Shown: one piece after another, positions 52,660-61,111 of the stretch
How the letters are laid out: each line of letters begins with the position of its first letter
How positions within the stretch are numbered: the first letter of the stretch is position 1
NCBI RefSeq assembly: GCF_000014185.1
Contig: NC_008148.1
Coordinates: 2,770,001 to 2,834,000, forward strand
DNA: 64,000 nt
From: Rubrobacter xylanophilus DSM 9941
GTDB lineage: Bacteria > Actinomycetota > Rubrobacteria > Rubrobacterales > Rubrobacteraceae
Reading direction: 5' to 3'
Made by a program: the position numbers and the translations under genes
The notes under the pieces: generated by a model
Databases searched by the model: none
Told to the model about the DNA's origin: nothing
The model's input: the letters and a program-made list of their open reading frames with translations, nothing else

Positions 52660-53215
52660 TGATGCTCGCGAGCAGGAGCTCCTCTTCCGTGTCGGAGACA
52701 TCGGCCTGCCGGGAGATCGTGAAGCGCCCCTCGAGCAGCGCGCGCTCCTTCTGGACGCGCATCAGGGTGGCACCGTCCGCGGCGTCCACCAGGTAGGCCG
52801 GGTTGAAGAAGAGGCCGCCGAGGGCGTCGCCGCCGGGGATGGCCTCGAGCGCCTCGTCCAGCACCTTCACCCAGGGGTTCTCCTCGTGGATCGTCGCCAC
52901 GGGGCGCCCGGCGGGGTCGGTGACGTCGTAGGTGCTCTTCCACATCGAGCGCATCCCCTGGCGCTTGACGGCGCCGAGCCGCCTGCCATCCGCCGCGGTG
53001 ATCTCGTAGCGCGCCCCGAAGTCCCACGCCCGGTCGGCCTTTATGCGGAAGAGCTCGGACCTCTGGTCCTCGTCCGCGTAGACGCGCACGTCCTCGCGGA
53101 TCCTGAACTTCTTCTTGCGGACGTAGGCCACGAGCCGCCCGCCCGCGTCCACGACCCTCACGCGGGTGCCGATGGTCGCTATCTTGAAGCCGAGCTCTAG
53201 CGGGTAGTCCAACAC
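52625..53215 (-). CDS. LURP-one-related/tubby-like protein
   Basis: About 196 residues, beta-rich, with YPLELGFKIATIGTRVRVVD and YVRKKKFRIREDVRVYADED typical of the LURP-one/scramblase-like fold; a C-terminal hydrophobic helix region (LLLASIIMMVLLERD) resembles the central helix. Role in bacteria unknown; eukaryotic relatives bind lipid. GTG 53215 follows AAGGAG. It overlaps the TetR gene tail to tail by 35 bases. Confidence 0.85.
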   Translation of the reverse strand: MLDYPLELGFKIATIGTRVRVVDAGGRLVAYVRKKKFRIREDVRVYADEDQRSELFRIKADRAWDFGARYEITAADGRRLGAVKRQGMRSMWKSTYDVTDPAGRPVATIHEENPWVKVLDEALEAIPGGDALGGLFFNPAYLVDAADGATLMRVQKERALLEGRFTISRQADVSDTEEELLLASIIMMVLLERDRG

Positions 53216-53309
53216 GAGATTCTCCTTCCCGAAACGACGAACCGGGGCGACGCTGCCCCGTCTGTGCGAGGCCCCGAGCGGCGGCCGGGCCCTCGACAAG
53301 AGACCAGGA

Positions 53310-53965
53310 TCATCCGAGTAACACCGGCAGCAGGAGAAGCATCGTGGAGACGTTCCCCAGCACGTGCGCGGCGATGCTCACGTAGATGCTCCTCTCCCAC
53401 CACGCCGCGTACACCATCGGCAGCAGGGCCAGGACCCTGCCCACGTTCTGCCAGGGCGTACCTCCACCACGGGACCGGCGATCCCGTTCACGACGAGCCC
53501 CAGGCACCACGTGGCCAGCAGGGCCGCAGTCGAGTAGCGGGCGAAGTCCTCCGCCAGGAAGAGCGCCTCCGGCCACCAGAAGAACGCGTTCTCGATAAAG
53601 AAGGCGTCCAGCGGCGGATAGAGGAGCATGGACGCGACCGCCGACCACGCGAAGAGGCCGGGCACCAGGGCCGAAAACCGCCCGCGAGGCACCGGCTCTC
53701 TGTAGAGCACGACGCCGCCCAGCGAGGTCCCGGCGTCCGAGGCCCGGTAGAGCAGGTACCCGAGCTCGAAGGGGATGAGCACGAAGAGGGCGGCGAGGAA
53801 GATCGCCATGAGAGACGGGAACCCGAAGCCCCTCACGACCGGCGCGGCGAGCACGTAGAAGACCGTCGTGAGCGCGCCGGGCAAGAGGTGCAGCACGACC
53901 GTGCGTGCGACGGAGTGCTGCACCCCTGCGGCCGCCTCCCCGGCCGAAGCCTGCGAGGTTCCCAT
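53310..53965 (-). pseudogene. CPBP-family membrane protease with internal deletion
   Basis: From ATG 53965 the protein reads as a CPBP (Abi/CAAX-type) membrane protease up to VVNGIAGPVVE. In intact members the catalytic EExxxR comes exactly here. Instead the frame turns to VRPGRTWAGSW, while another frame resumes the family pattern directly at TPWQNVGRVLALLPMVYAAW, SIYVSIAAHVLGN. So about 40 codons with the catalytic Glu pair have been lost in a deletion that is not a multiple of three, near 53452-53470. The gene is dead as a protease. Confidence 0.8.
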
Positions 53966-53977
53966 CCACCAAGCCCT

Positions 53978-54424
53978 CTAACGGGACTCGATCATGTCGG
54001 CGATAAACGGGTAGCGGTACTCGCCGTCCCGGCTCACCCGGTAGGCCGCGTAGGCCGCGTGCACGAAGGGCACGATGCTCACCAGCGCCATCACCGGGAT
54101 GAGGAGGAAGCCGATCAGCACGATCGTCAGCAGGCCCGTGACCGTCCAGCCCACGGCGAGGATCACGACCCACGCCACCTGGTACCACATCGACTGCAGC
54201 GCGTTGAACGCCACCCTCCGCGAGCGGTCCCTGAAGACGAGCCACACGACCAGCGCCGCCACCGGACCCAGGAAGCCCGTCACCAGGTTCAGGAACATGC
54301 TCAGGTGCGCGAGCACCGACCACGTCCTCTCCTCCTGCGTCATGACCACCACCGGCCCCCGCTGCCCCTGGTGCGCTCCCTGGTGCCCGCCCGCCATCCC
54401 GTAGTTCTGCTGCTGCGGATCCAT
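53978..54424 (-). CDS. DUF4870 membrane protein
   Basis: About 148 residues. A Gln/Gly-rich cytosolic start is followed by the DUF4870 pattern: RTWSVLAHLSMFLNLVTGFL, GPVAALVVWLVFRDRSRRVA, FNALQSMWYQVAWVVILAVG and a last helix pair. Three to four membrane helices. Function unknown. ATG 54424. It sits 12 bases downstream of... the CPBP remnant start on the same strand, so both may have been one transcript. Confidence 0.88.
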   Translation of the reverse strand: MDPQQQNYGMAGGHQGAHQGQRGPVVVMTQEERTWSVLAHLSMFLNLVTGFLGPVAALVVWLVFRDRSRRVAFNALQSMWYQVAWVVILAVGWTVTGLLTIVLIGFLLIPVMALVSIVPFVHAAYAAYRVSRDGEYRYPFIADMIESR

Positions 54425-54606
54425 ATACCGGCTCCTCTCTGTCCGTTGCCGTCCTACGCCTAAAGGTACGCGCGAGCCCCCGCCACGGCATCAGACCGGG
54501 GACCCAAACGGGGTAGGCCGCGGGGACCAAAGGGCGTGGCGGGACACGGCCGCCGGTGGCAGACTGCGGGGGAGCCGGGCGAGCCCGCTACCGGAGGGAG
54601 TACCGC

Positions 54607-55722
54607 TTGAGCGAGGGACACCGCGTCTTCGCGGCCCTCTACGACCGGATGGGCGCCGCGATGGAGCGCGCCTGGATGGGCGAGCGCCGGGCGCGCCTGC
54701 TCGCCGCGGCGCGGGGCGAGGTGCTGGAGATAAGCGGCGGGACCGGAGCGAACCTCCCCCACTACCGCGACGTCACGCGGCTGGTTATCGTCGAGCCCGA
54801 CCCCTTCATGCGGAGGAGGCTGCGGCCCAGGCTGGAGGCGGTCCCCTTCCCCGTAGAGGTCTCCGAGGCAGGGGCCGAGGAGCTGCCCTTCCCGGACGCG
54901 AGCTTCGACGCGGTGGTCTCGACGCTCGTGCTGTGCACGGCCGCCGATCAGGGGTCGGCTCTGCGCGAGATCCGGCGCGTCCTCCGCCCTGATGGGCGGC
55001 TGCTCTTTATCGAGCACGTGCGCGCCGAGGGCGGGACCGCCCGCTGGCAGGACCGCATCGAGCCGCTCTGGATGCGCCTCATGGGCGGCTGTCACCCGAA
55101 CCGCGACACAGTCGCCGCCATAGAGGCGGCGGGTCTCCGCGTCGAGCGGCTCGAGGGCTTCCTGCCGCCGGTCCCCCTCTCGCGCCTCACGCCGCACGTG
55201 CAGGGCACGGCGGCGCCCGATGCCCGAGCGTGGTGTGCTAGGATCAGGGTCGCCAGTGAAGAGCGGCACAGCGCAAAGGATCTCGCGCCGCCCGGCGCTG
55301 GCCGCGGCCACCTCCATAGCGCTCGTGGTGTTCGCCGCGGACCAGGCCGTAAAGTGGCTCGTCGAGAGCTCCATGCGCCTCGGGGAGAGCATCGTCCTGA
55401 TCCCCGGGGTGCTCAGCCTGACCTACATCCACAACGAGGGCGGGGCCTTCGGCATCCTGAGCGAGAGCCCCCGCATCCTGATGGTCGGGAGCCTGGTTGC
55501 GGTGGCGGTGGTGCTCTGGATGCTGCTGGCCGAGGCCCCCTCGCGGCTCACCGTCGCGGCCTGCGGCCTGATCCTGGGCGGCGCCGCCGGCAACCTGGCC
55601 GACCGGCTCGCCACCGGCCGAGTCACCGACTACGTGCACTTCTCCTTCTGGTACATCTTCAACGCCGCCGACGCCGCGATAGTGCTCGGGGTGGCGATGC
55701 TCCTCCTCGCAGCCTTCCGTAG
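54607..55722 (+). CDS. Class I SAM-dependent methyltransferase, frame running through lspA
   Basis: The first 205 residues are a clear methyltransferase: LEISGGTGANLPHYRDVTRL (SAM motif I), LVIVEPDPFMRRRLRPRL, ELPFPDASFDAVVSTLVLCT and LRPDGRLLFIEHV. It resembles small-molecule or phospholipid N-methyltransferases. TTG 54607 follows GGAGGGAG by six bases. After LTPHVQGTAAPDA (about 55,222), where relatives end, no stop comes until 55722; the extra 165 residues are Arg/Pro/Gly-rich and overlap lspA in another frame. I think the native stop was lost or a frameshift occurred. Confidence 0.75.
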   Translation: MSEGHRVFAALYDRMGAAMERAWMGERRARLLAAARGEVLEISGGTGANLPHYRDVTRLVIVEPDPFMRRRLRPRLEAVPFPVEVSEAGAEELPFPDASFDAVVSTLVLCTAADQGSALREIRRVLRPDGRLLFIEHVRAEGGTARWQDRIEPLWMRLMGGCHPNRDTVAAIEAAGLRVERLEGFLPPVPLSRLTPHVQGTAAPDARAWCARIRVASEERHSAKDLAPPGAGRGHLHSARGVRRGPGRKVARRELHAPRGEHRPDPRGAQPDLHPQRGRGLRHPEREPPHPDGREPGCGGGGALDAAGRGPLAAHRRGLRPDPGRRRRQPGRPARHRPSHRLRALLLLVHLQRRRRRDSARGGDAPPRSLP

Positions 55723-55738
55723 CCGGGAGAGAGGCTAA
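55256..55738 (+). CDS. lspA: Lipoprotein signal peptidase
   Basis: Membrane Asp protease that removes signal peptides of lipoproteins. About 160 residues, four helices: VVFAADQAVKWLVESSM, LTYIHNEGGAFGI, the first catalytic Asp in GAAGNLADRLATGRVTDYVH, the second in WYIFNAADAAIVLGV. TAGGAT (55239-55244) lies 11 bases before GTG 55256, which supports this start over ATG 55220. It overlaps the methyltransferase frame and ends sharing CTAA with the convergent regulator. Confidence 0.95.
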   Translation: MKSGTAQRISRRPALAAATSIALVVFAADQAVKWLVESSMRLGESIVLIPGVLSLTYIHNEGGAFGILSESPRILMVGSLVAVAVVLWMLLAEAPSRLTVAACGLILGGAAGNLADRLATGRVTDYVHFSFWYIFNAADAAIVLGVAMLLLAAFRSRERG

Positions 55739-56379
55739 CCCCCGCCGGCCTCGCCAGGCACCACCTCGAAGCGACAGCGGGGGCTCCCGCCGCGCTCGCA
55801 GCGCTCATGGACCTTCACGCCCGCCAGCCCGGAGACCAGCGCCTCGGCCAGCCGGCACGCCTCCGGGTGGCCCGAAACCACACCGCTCAGCGGACAACCG
55901 TGGCCGCGGATGAGAAAGGAACCCTCCTCCTCAACGAGCTCGGCGAAACCCCCGAGCTCGTTGAGCGCGCCAACGGCCGCCTCAAGCCTCTCCCGGACGC
56001 TGCCCGAGAACACCCCGAAGTCGGCCGCCACGCGCACGCCCGCCTCCCTCAACAGCTCCTCTTCCCCCTCACGGCCCATCTCCTCGACCAGCACATCCAA
56101 AAGCCGGCTCAGCACGGGCTCGTAGGCCCTCGAGAACATCCCCTCGGCCTCCGGCGTTAGCTCGTACACGTGCGCCGGCTTGCCCGCACCCCTGCCCCGG
56201 CGTACGGTGCCACCCTGCCGTACGACGCCGTCGCGCTCCAGCGCAGCCAAGTGCGCCCGGACCGCGTTGTCCGTGAGCCCGAGCTCCCGCGCAAGCTCGT
56301 CGACCCTGCGGCTCGCCCGCCGCAACAACACGACGATGCGCCCGCGCGTGCTCCGGAAGAACCTCTCGTCCAAATACAC
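55735..56379 (-). CDS. SufR-like helix-turn-helix regulator
   Basis: About 214 residues. Winged HTH at the start (RASRRVDELARELGLTDNAV, RAHLAALERDGVV). The C-terminal part has four spaced cysteines: HGCPLSGVVSGHPEACRLAE and KVHERCERGGSPRCRF, as in SufR, whose [4Fe-4S] cluster controls DNA binding. GTG 56379 follows GAGGGG by eight bases. It is divergent from a DUF2231-Rieske-FAD reductase operon across an AT-rich palindrome, so it probably controls that operon. No suf genes are in the window. Confidence 0.85.
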   Translation of the reverse strand: MYLDERFFRSTRGRIVVLLRRASRRVDELARELGLTDNAVRAHLAALERDGVVRQGGTVRRGRGAGKPAHVYELTPEAEGMFSRAYEPVLSRLLDVLVEEMGREGEEELLREAGVRVAADFGVFSGSVRERLEAAVGALNELGGFAELVEEEGSFLIRGHGCPLSGVVSGHPEACRLAEALVSGLAGVKVHERCERGGSPRCRFEVVPGEAGGG

Positions 56380-56444
56380 CGCCAAAACCCCTCGCCCAGC
56401 CGCTCAACACTGTACCAGAGCGGCCAAATTTATCAAATAAACAA

Positions 56445-56463
56445 AATAAATACTTGATTTATT
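56445..56463. promoter_or_regulatory. AT-rich palindrome between SufR-like gene and Rieske operon
   Basis: AATAAAT (56445-56451) and ATTTATT (56457-56463) are perfect 7-bp arms around ACTTG. The stretch 56427-56472 is almost pure A/T in an otherwise very GC-rich region. It lies 18 bases before ATG 56481 and is the obvious operator. Confidence 0.6.
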
Positions 56464-56480
56464 AGTGTTATTTCTGTAGC

Positions 56481-57068
56481 ATGCCGGAGAGAACGGGCCC
56501 GAAGGAAAGGAGGAGAGAGGTGGAGAGCAGGGCCAGGGTGATGGGACATCCGATCCATTCCATGCTGGTACCGTTTCCGCTGGGGCTGCTCACGGCGTCG
56601 GTGATCTTTGACATCCTCTATCTGATCACGGGCGGCGGGCGGTGGGCTGGGATCTCTTTCTGGATGATCGCCGCCGGGGTGATAGGTGGGCTCGCTGCGG
56701 CGGTATTCGGGTTGATCGACTGGCTGGCGATACCTTCCGGCACGCGCGCCAAGTCGGTGGGGCTGTTGCATGGCGCGAGCAACGTCCTCATGGTGGCGCT
56801 CTTTGCCGCAAGCTGGCTGCTGCGCGCGGGAGCGCCGACCACGCCGGAGGCCCTGGCCATCGCTCTCTCCTTCGCGGGCGTGGTGCTGGCCTCGCTGGGA
56901 GGCTTCCTGGGAGGCGAGCTGGTCGTGAGGATGGGCGTGGGGATCTCCGACGGGGCGAACCTCAACGCCCCCGGCCCCCTCTTCGGGCGGCGGGCCGGAG
57001 GGAGCCCGCCCCGGACACGGAGAGCGGAACAAAGATCTCCCCGGCGGCCCGATGAGAGGAGCTCATAA
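56481..57068 (+). CDS. DUF2231 membrane protein
   Basis: About 195 residues with four helices. The DUF2231 signature GHPIHSMLVPFPLGLLTASV is followed by GLIDWLAIPSGTRAKSVGLL HGASN and GGFLGGELVVRMGVG. The His residues could bind heme or metal; such proteins often stand beside Rieske proteins, as here. ATG 56481 has no SD; ATG 56541 (GHPIHSM) is an alternative. The basic, Pro/Ser-rich tail of 35 residues is unusual. First gene of a three-gene operon. Confidence 0.88.
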   Translation: MPERTGPKERRREVESRARVMGHPIHSMLVPFPLGLLTASVIFDILYLITGGGRWAGISFWMIAAGVIGGLAAAVFGLIDWLAIPSGTRAKSVGLLHGASNVLMVALFAASWLLRAGAPTTPEALAIALSFAGVVLASLGGFLGGELVVRMGVGISDGANLNAPGPLFGRRAGGSPPRTRRAEQRSPRRPDERSS

Positions 57069-57071
57069 AAG

Positions 57072-57380
57072 ATGGCCGAGTTCGTTCCGGTAGCAGGAGC
57101 GGAGGATGTGGGCGAAGGCGAGATACGAGCATTCGAGGTGCGAAAGACGAAGGTCGCCGTGGCCAAAGTGGGCGGTACGTTCTACGCCTTCAACGACGCT
57201 TGCACCCACCTGCAATGCTCCCTGGCGGAAGGAGACCTGGAAGAGGTGACCGTGATCTGCCCCTGCCACGGCTCCGAGTTCGACGTGAGAAGCGGCGAAG
57301 TGCTCCGGGGCCCCGCCAGAGAGCCGGTCGAAACCTACGAGACGCGCCTCGAGGGGGGCGGACTGGAGATCAAGCTCTGA
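57072..57380 (+). CDS. Rieske [2Fe-2S] ferredoxin
   Basis: Soluble Rieske protein of 102 residues. The cluster ligands are in DACTHLQCSL (Cys-x-His) and VICPCHGSEFDVRSG (Cys-x2-His). The start FVPVAGAEDVGEGEIRAFEV is typical of nitrite-reductase-small-subunit/dioxygenase ferredoxin types. It should pass electrons from the FAD reductase encoded next; the stop and the next ATG share a base (TGATG). ATG 57072. Confidence 0.95.
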   Translation: MAEFVPVAGAEDVGEGEIRAFEVRKTKVAVAKVGGTFYAFNDACTHLQCSLAEGDLEEVTVICPCHGSEFDVRSGEVLRGPAREPVETYETRLEGGGLEIKL

Positions 57381-58618
57381 TGCCCCAAACGCTGGCGATC
57401 GTCGGAGCCGGACCGGCGGGGGGGAGCGCGGCTGCCGCCCTCCGCCGGGAGGGCTTCGAGGGACGGGTGATCCTGATCGGCGCCGAGCCGCACCCTCCTT
57501 ACGAACGGCCCCCGCTATCCAAGGAGTACCTCCGGGGCGAGACCTCCTTCGAGCAGGCTCTGCTCCAGCCGTCCGGCTTTTACCGCGAGAACGGCATCGA
57601 GGCGTGGTTCGGGGTTCGGGCCACCAGAGTAGACGCCGCCCGAAGAGAGGTCGAACTCGAGAACGGGGAGCGCTTGGCTTATGACGGGCTCCTGATCGCA
57701 ACTGGGGCGAGGAACCGACGCCCCGCAATTCCGGGCCTGGGTCTGGGAGGAGTACACCAGCTGCGCACGGTCGCCGACTGCGACCGCATCCGGCAGGAGA
57801 TCGCGCCGGGCCGCAGGGCGGTGGTGGTGGGCATGGGCTTCATCGGTTCGGAGGTGGCGGCCTCCCTCCGGCAATCCGGTGTTGAGGTTACCGTCGTGGA
57901 CCGCAACGAGGTGCCGCTGCGCCGGGCGTTGGGCAGGGAAGTCGGGCGGGTGATCGAGGAACTCCACCGCGACCACGGCGCAGAGCTGATCCTCGAGGAC
58001 GCGGTGGCCGCCTTCGAGGGGAGGGAGCGCGTCGAAAGGGTAACGACCCGCGGCGGCCGCCGCATCGGGTGCGACTTCGTCGTGGTGGGTCTCGGAGCCG
58101 AGCCGGTCACCGACCTCCTCGCCGAGACCGGCGCAAAGATCCAGAACGGCATCGTGGTGGACGAACATTGCCGGACCAGCGTTGAAGGAGTCTACGCCGC
58201 GGGCGACGTGGCCAACCACTACCACCCGACCTTCGGACGGCACATCCGCACAGAGCACTGGCAGAACGCGCTGAGACAGGGTTCCGTCGCGGCCAGGAGC
58301 ATGTTGGGCAAGAAGAGCGCTCCCTACGAGGAGATCCCCTGGTTCTGGTCCGATCAATACGGACACAACCTCCAGTACGCCGGGCTCCACACCGAATGGG
58401 ACGAGCTCGTCGTGCGCGGCAGCATGCGGGAGCGAGACTTCCTGGCGTTCTACCGGAAGGACGGGCGGGTCCTGGCGGCTGTGGCCATCGGCCGGGGAAG
58501 AGAGCTGCGCCGCTCGATCCCGCTGATCAAAGCCCGAGAGAGGGTCGAGGCCGCAAAGCTCCGCGACCCCGACGTTGACCTGAGAGCGCTCGCAGGCGCA
58601 GCGGGCTCGCGCAGATAG
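57380..58618 (+). CDS. FAD/NAD(P)-dependent ferredoxin reductase
   Basis: About 412 residues. FAD motif LAIVGAGPAGGSAAAALRRE, NAD(P) motif RAVVVGMGFIGSEVAASLRQ, second FAD site in VYAAGDVANHYHP and C-terminal reductase domain (DQYGHNLQYAGLHTEWDELV). It resembles rhodocoxin/putidaredoxin reductases of dioxygenase chains. It forms an electron-transfer pair with the Rieske protein; no oxygenase gene is adjacent, so the final acceptor (perhaps DUF2231 or an outside enzyme) is unknown. Confidence 0.95.
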   Translation: MPQTLAIVGAGPAGGSAAAALRREGFEGRVILIGAEPHPPYERPPLSKEYLRGETSFEQALLQPSGFYRENGIEAWFGVRATRVDAARREVELENGERLAYDGLLIATGARNRRPAIPGLGLGGVHQLRTVADCDRIRQEIAPGRRAVVVGMGFIGSEVAASLRQSGVEVTVVDRNEVPLRRALGREVGRVIEELHRDHGAELILEDAVAAFEGRERVERVTTRGGRRIGCDFVVVGLGAEPVTDLLAETGAKIQNGIVVDEHCRTSVEGVYAAGDVANHYHPTFGRHIRTEHWQNALRQGSVAARSMLGKKSAPYEEIPWFWSDQYGHNLQYAGLHTEWDELVVRGSMRERDFLAFYRKDGRVLAAVAIGRGRELRRSIPLIKARERVEAAKLRDPDVDLRALAGAAGSRR

Positions 58619-58641
58619 AAGAGCGGGGCAACGGAGGGAGG

Positions 58642-58962
58642 ATGAGAGTAGGTTTTCGCTCCGTGAAGCTGGCCATCTTCGACGCGACGGACAACACGGG
58701 GAGGCGCCTTCTGGAAAGAGCGCTCGCCGAGGAGCATCAGGGCACAGCCTCTGCCAGCTCTGCCAGAAGACCCTCCAGGCCGACCGCCCGCCACGAGCGG
58801 CCCTCGGCGGTCGCGGGCGACGTGCGTGCGCGACGCCTCGAAGCGGAGAAGGCCGCTATAGACAGGGACGCCGCGCCATCAGTGTCCCCGGCGGAAAGCC
58901 CGGCGACCCTCTCCGCTCGTTCAGGCCCGGGGTCGGCGCGAGGAACAATAGGCGCGGCGTGA
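58642..58962 (+). pseudogene. NAD(P)H-binding (SDR_a5-like) protein, truncated and decayed
   Basis: VKLAIFDATDNTGRRLLERA is a damaged form of the usual KLAVFGATGNTGRRLVERAL dinucleotide-binding start: two Gly of the GxTGxTG loop are now Asp. TARHERPSAVAGDVRA matches the next conserved block (RLxVVxGDVxD). After residue 85 the similarity ends and a stop comes at 106, where intact proteins run to about 210 residues. I read it as a decaying gene. It follows the reductase gene by 24 bases. 58963-59051 holds nothing recognisable. Confidence 0.7.
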
Positions 58963-59051
58963 GGCGCTTTGCGCGCCGGACGGCGCGGAGCGACAGCAAG
59001 GAGCACCCCGATCCGGGGGAGGTGTCCATGAGGCCGCTCGTACCCTTCTTC

Positions 59052-61034
59052 TCACCTCTCCGCCTCCCCCGAGACCCGCTCGGTGCCCTCCGGCTGGCCC
59101 TCGCCCTTCCGGCGCAGCATCCGCAGGACGCCGCCGGAGAGCAGGATCTCGCGCTCGCGCGGCGAGAACTCGGCGAGCAGCGTGACGTCCTCCCCACCCT
59201 CGGAGCGCAGCGGCACCTCCTCGTCGCCCCGCTCGAGGCGCTCCCGGATCTCCGGCAGCTCCCACCTCTGCCCCTGCTCGAACCTCTCGTAGTCGTCCTC
59301 GTCCCTGAAGCGCAGGGGGAGGATGCCCTGCGAGATCAGGTTGCGCCGGTGGATGCGCGCGAAGCTCTTGGCGAGAACCGCCCGGATCCCGAGGTGCAGC
59401 GGGGCCAGGGCGGCGTGCTCGCGGCTGGAGCCCTGCCCGTAGTTGTGCCCCCCGACGATGAACCCGGGCGCCATCCTCTGCGCCTTCTCGTGGTACTCGG
59501 GGTCGAAGCGCCGGAAGGTGAACCTGGCGATCTCGGGTATGTTCGAGCGGTAGGCCATGACCTCCACCCCGTCGGGGGCGAGGTCGCCGGTGGAGATGTC
59601 GTCCCCGACGACGATGGTGACCGTGCACTCCAGCGACTCGGGCAGCTCCGGGGCCTCCGGCGGCGGCTTGATGTTGGGGCCGCGCGGGATCTCGATCCCC
59701 TCCGCCTCCTCCGGCGGCGCGGGGTCCAGGATCTGGCGGTCGTCCACCTCCGGGTTGGCCGGGGCCTTCGGGAGCTCCGGGTAGTCCCCGAGCTCGCGCG
59801 GGTCGGTGATGACCCCTTTCAGCGCCGTCGCCGCCGCGACGGTCGGGGTGGTGAGGTAGACGTGGTCGTTCATCGTCCCGGAGCGCCCGGGGAAGTTGCG
59901 GTTGAAGGTCCTGACGCTCACGGAGTCCGAGGGCGGGGCCTGCCCCATCCCCACGCACGGGCCGCAGACCGGCTCGAGCATCCTCGCGCCGGCGAGCACC
60001 AGGTCGGAGTAGACGCCGGTGCGGGCGATGGAGTCGAGGATCTGGCGGCTCCCCGGGGTCACGGTCATCACCAGTCCGGGGTAGACGATCTGGTCGCGCA
60101 GGACGGCGGCCGCCACCGCGAGGTCGTCGAAGCCGGAGTTGACGGAGCTGCCGATGCACACCTGCGCCGCCTTCGTGCCGGCCACCTCCTCGACCTTCAC
60201 CACGTTGCCGGGCGAGTGCGGCTTGGCGATGAGCGGCTCGAGCTCGTCGAGCGCGATGTGCTCGTGCTCGTCGTAGGAGGCGCCCTCGTCGGCGGCGAGC
60301 TCCACGAAGTCGTCCGGGCGCTGCTGGGCCTCCAGCCACTCGCGGGTGCGCTCGTCGGAGGGGAAGATGCCGGTCGTGGCGCCGAGCTCGGCTATCATGT
60401 TGCAGATCGTGGTCCGCCCCGTCACGTCTATGGTCGCAACGCCCTCGCCGTAGAACTCGAAGATCCTGTTCAGACCCCCGCGCACGCCGCGCCGCCGCAG
60501 CAGCTCCAGGATCACGTCCTTCGGCGTCACCCAGTCGGAGAGCTCGCCGGTGAGCTCGACGCCGACCACCTTCGGCGCGGGCGTCTGGAAGGGCTGCCCG
60601 GCCATCACCAGCGCCACGTCGAGGCCGCCGGCCCCGATGGCGATGGACCCGAGGGCGCCGGAGCTCGTGGTGTGCGAGTCGGCCCCGATGAGGGTGGCGC
60701 CGGGCCTGGCGAACCGCTCGACGTGCAGGTAGTGGCAGATGCCGTTGCCGGGCCGGGAGTAGTGTATGCCGTACCTGGCGGCGAAGGCCTGCAGGAAGCG
60801 GTGGTCGTCGGGGTTTTTGTGGTCGAGCTGGATGATGTTGTGGTCCACGTACTGCACCGCGAAGGGGACCCGCACGCGGTCCACGCCCATGCGCTCGAAC
60901 TGCAGGCAGGCCATCGTCCCCGTGGCGTCCTGCAGGAGGGTCTGGTCTATCCGCAGCGCCACCTCCTCCCCCGGCTCCAGAGAGCCGCCGGCCATGTGCT
61001 CCTTGAAGATCTTGGTGACCAGGTTGTCGGCCAT
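59052..61034 (-). CDS. Aconitate hydratase
   Basis: Isomerises citrate and isocitrate with a [4Fe-4S] cluster. About 660 residues, the shorter aconitase type related to mitochondrial aconitase and LeuC/LeuD: RIDQTLLQDATGTMACLQFE, YVDHNIIQLDHKNPDDHRFL, IGADSHTTSSGALG, cluster Cys in LEPVCGPCVGMGQAPPSDSV, and the swivel domain with GDDISTGDLAP, YGQGSSREHAALAP, LAKSFARIHRRNLISQG. ATG 61034 follows AAAGGCGG. It stands alone as a TCA-cycle gene here. Confidence 0.96.
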   Translation of the reverse strand: MADNLVTKIFKEHMAGGSLEPGEEVALRIDQTLLQDATGTMACLQFERMGVDRVRVPFAVQYVDHNIIQLDHKNPDDHRFLQAFAARYGIHYSRPGNGICHYLHVERFARPGATLIGADSHTTSSGALGSIAIGAGGLDVALVMAGQPFQTPAPKVVGVELTGELSDWVTPKDVILELLRRRGVRGGLNRIFEFYGEGVATIDVTGRTTICNMIAELGATTGIFPSDERTREWLEAQQRPDDFVELAADEGASYDEHEHIALDELEPLIAKPHSPGNVVKVEEVAGTKAAQVCIGSSVNSGFDDLAVAAAVLRDQIVYPGLVMTVTPGSRQILDSIARTGVYSDLVLAGARMLEPVCGPCVGMGQAPPSDSVSVRTFNRNFPGRSGTMNDHVYLTTPTVAAATALKGVITDPRELGDYPELPKAPANPEVDDRQILDPAPPEEAEGIEIPRGPNIKPPPEAPELPESLECTVTIVVGDDISTGDLAPDGVEVMAYRSNIPEIARFTFRRFDPEYHEKAQRMAPGFIVGGHNYGQGSSREHAALAPLHLGIRAVLAKSFARIHRRNLISQGILPLRFRDEDDYERFEQGQRWELPEIRERLERGDEEVPLRSEGGEDVTLLAEFSPREREILLSGGVLRMLRRKGEGQPEGTERVSGEAER

Positions 61035-61111
61035 CGCACCGCCTTTCCTCTCCCCGCGCCGTCGAGGCCCTTCTCGGGGACATTCATACCACGGCCGGCC
61101 CCGCGCCACAC

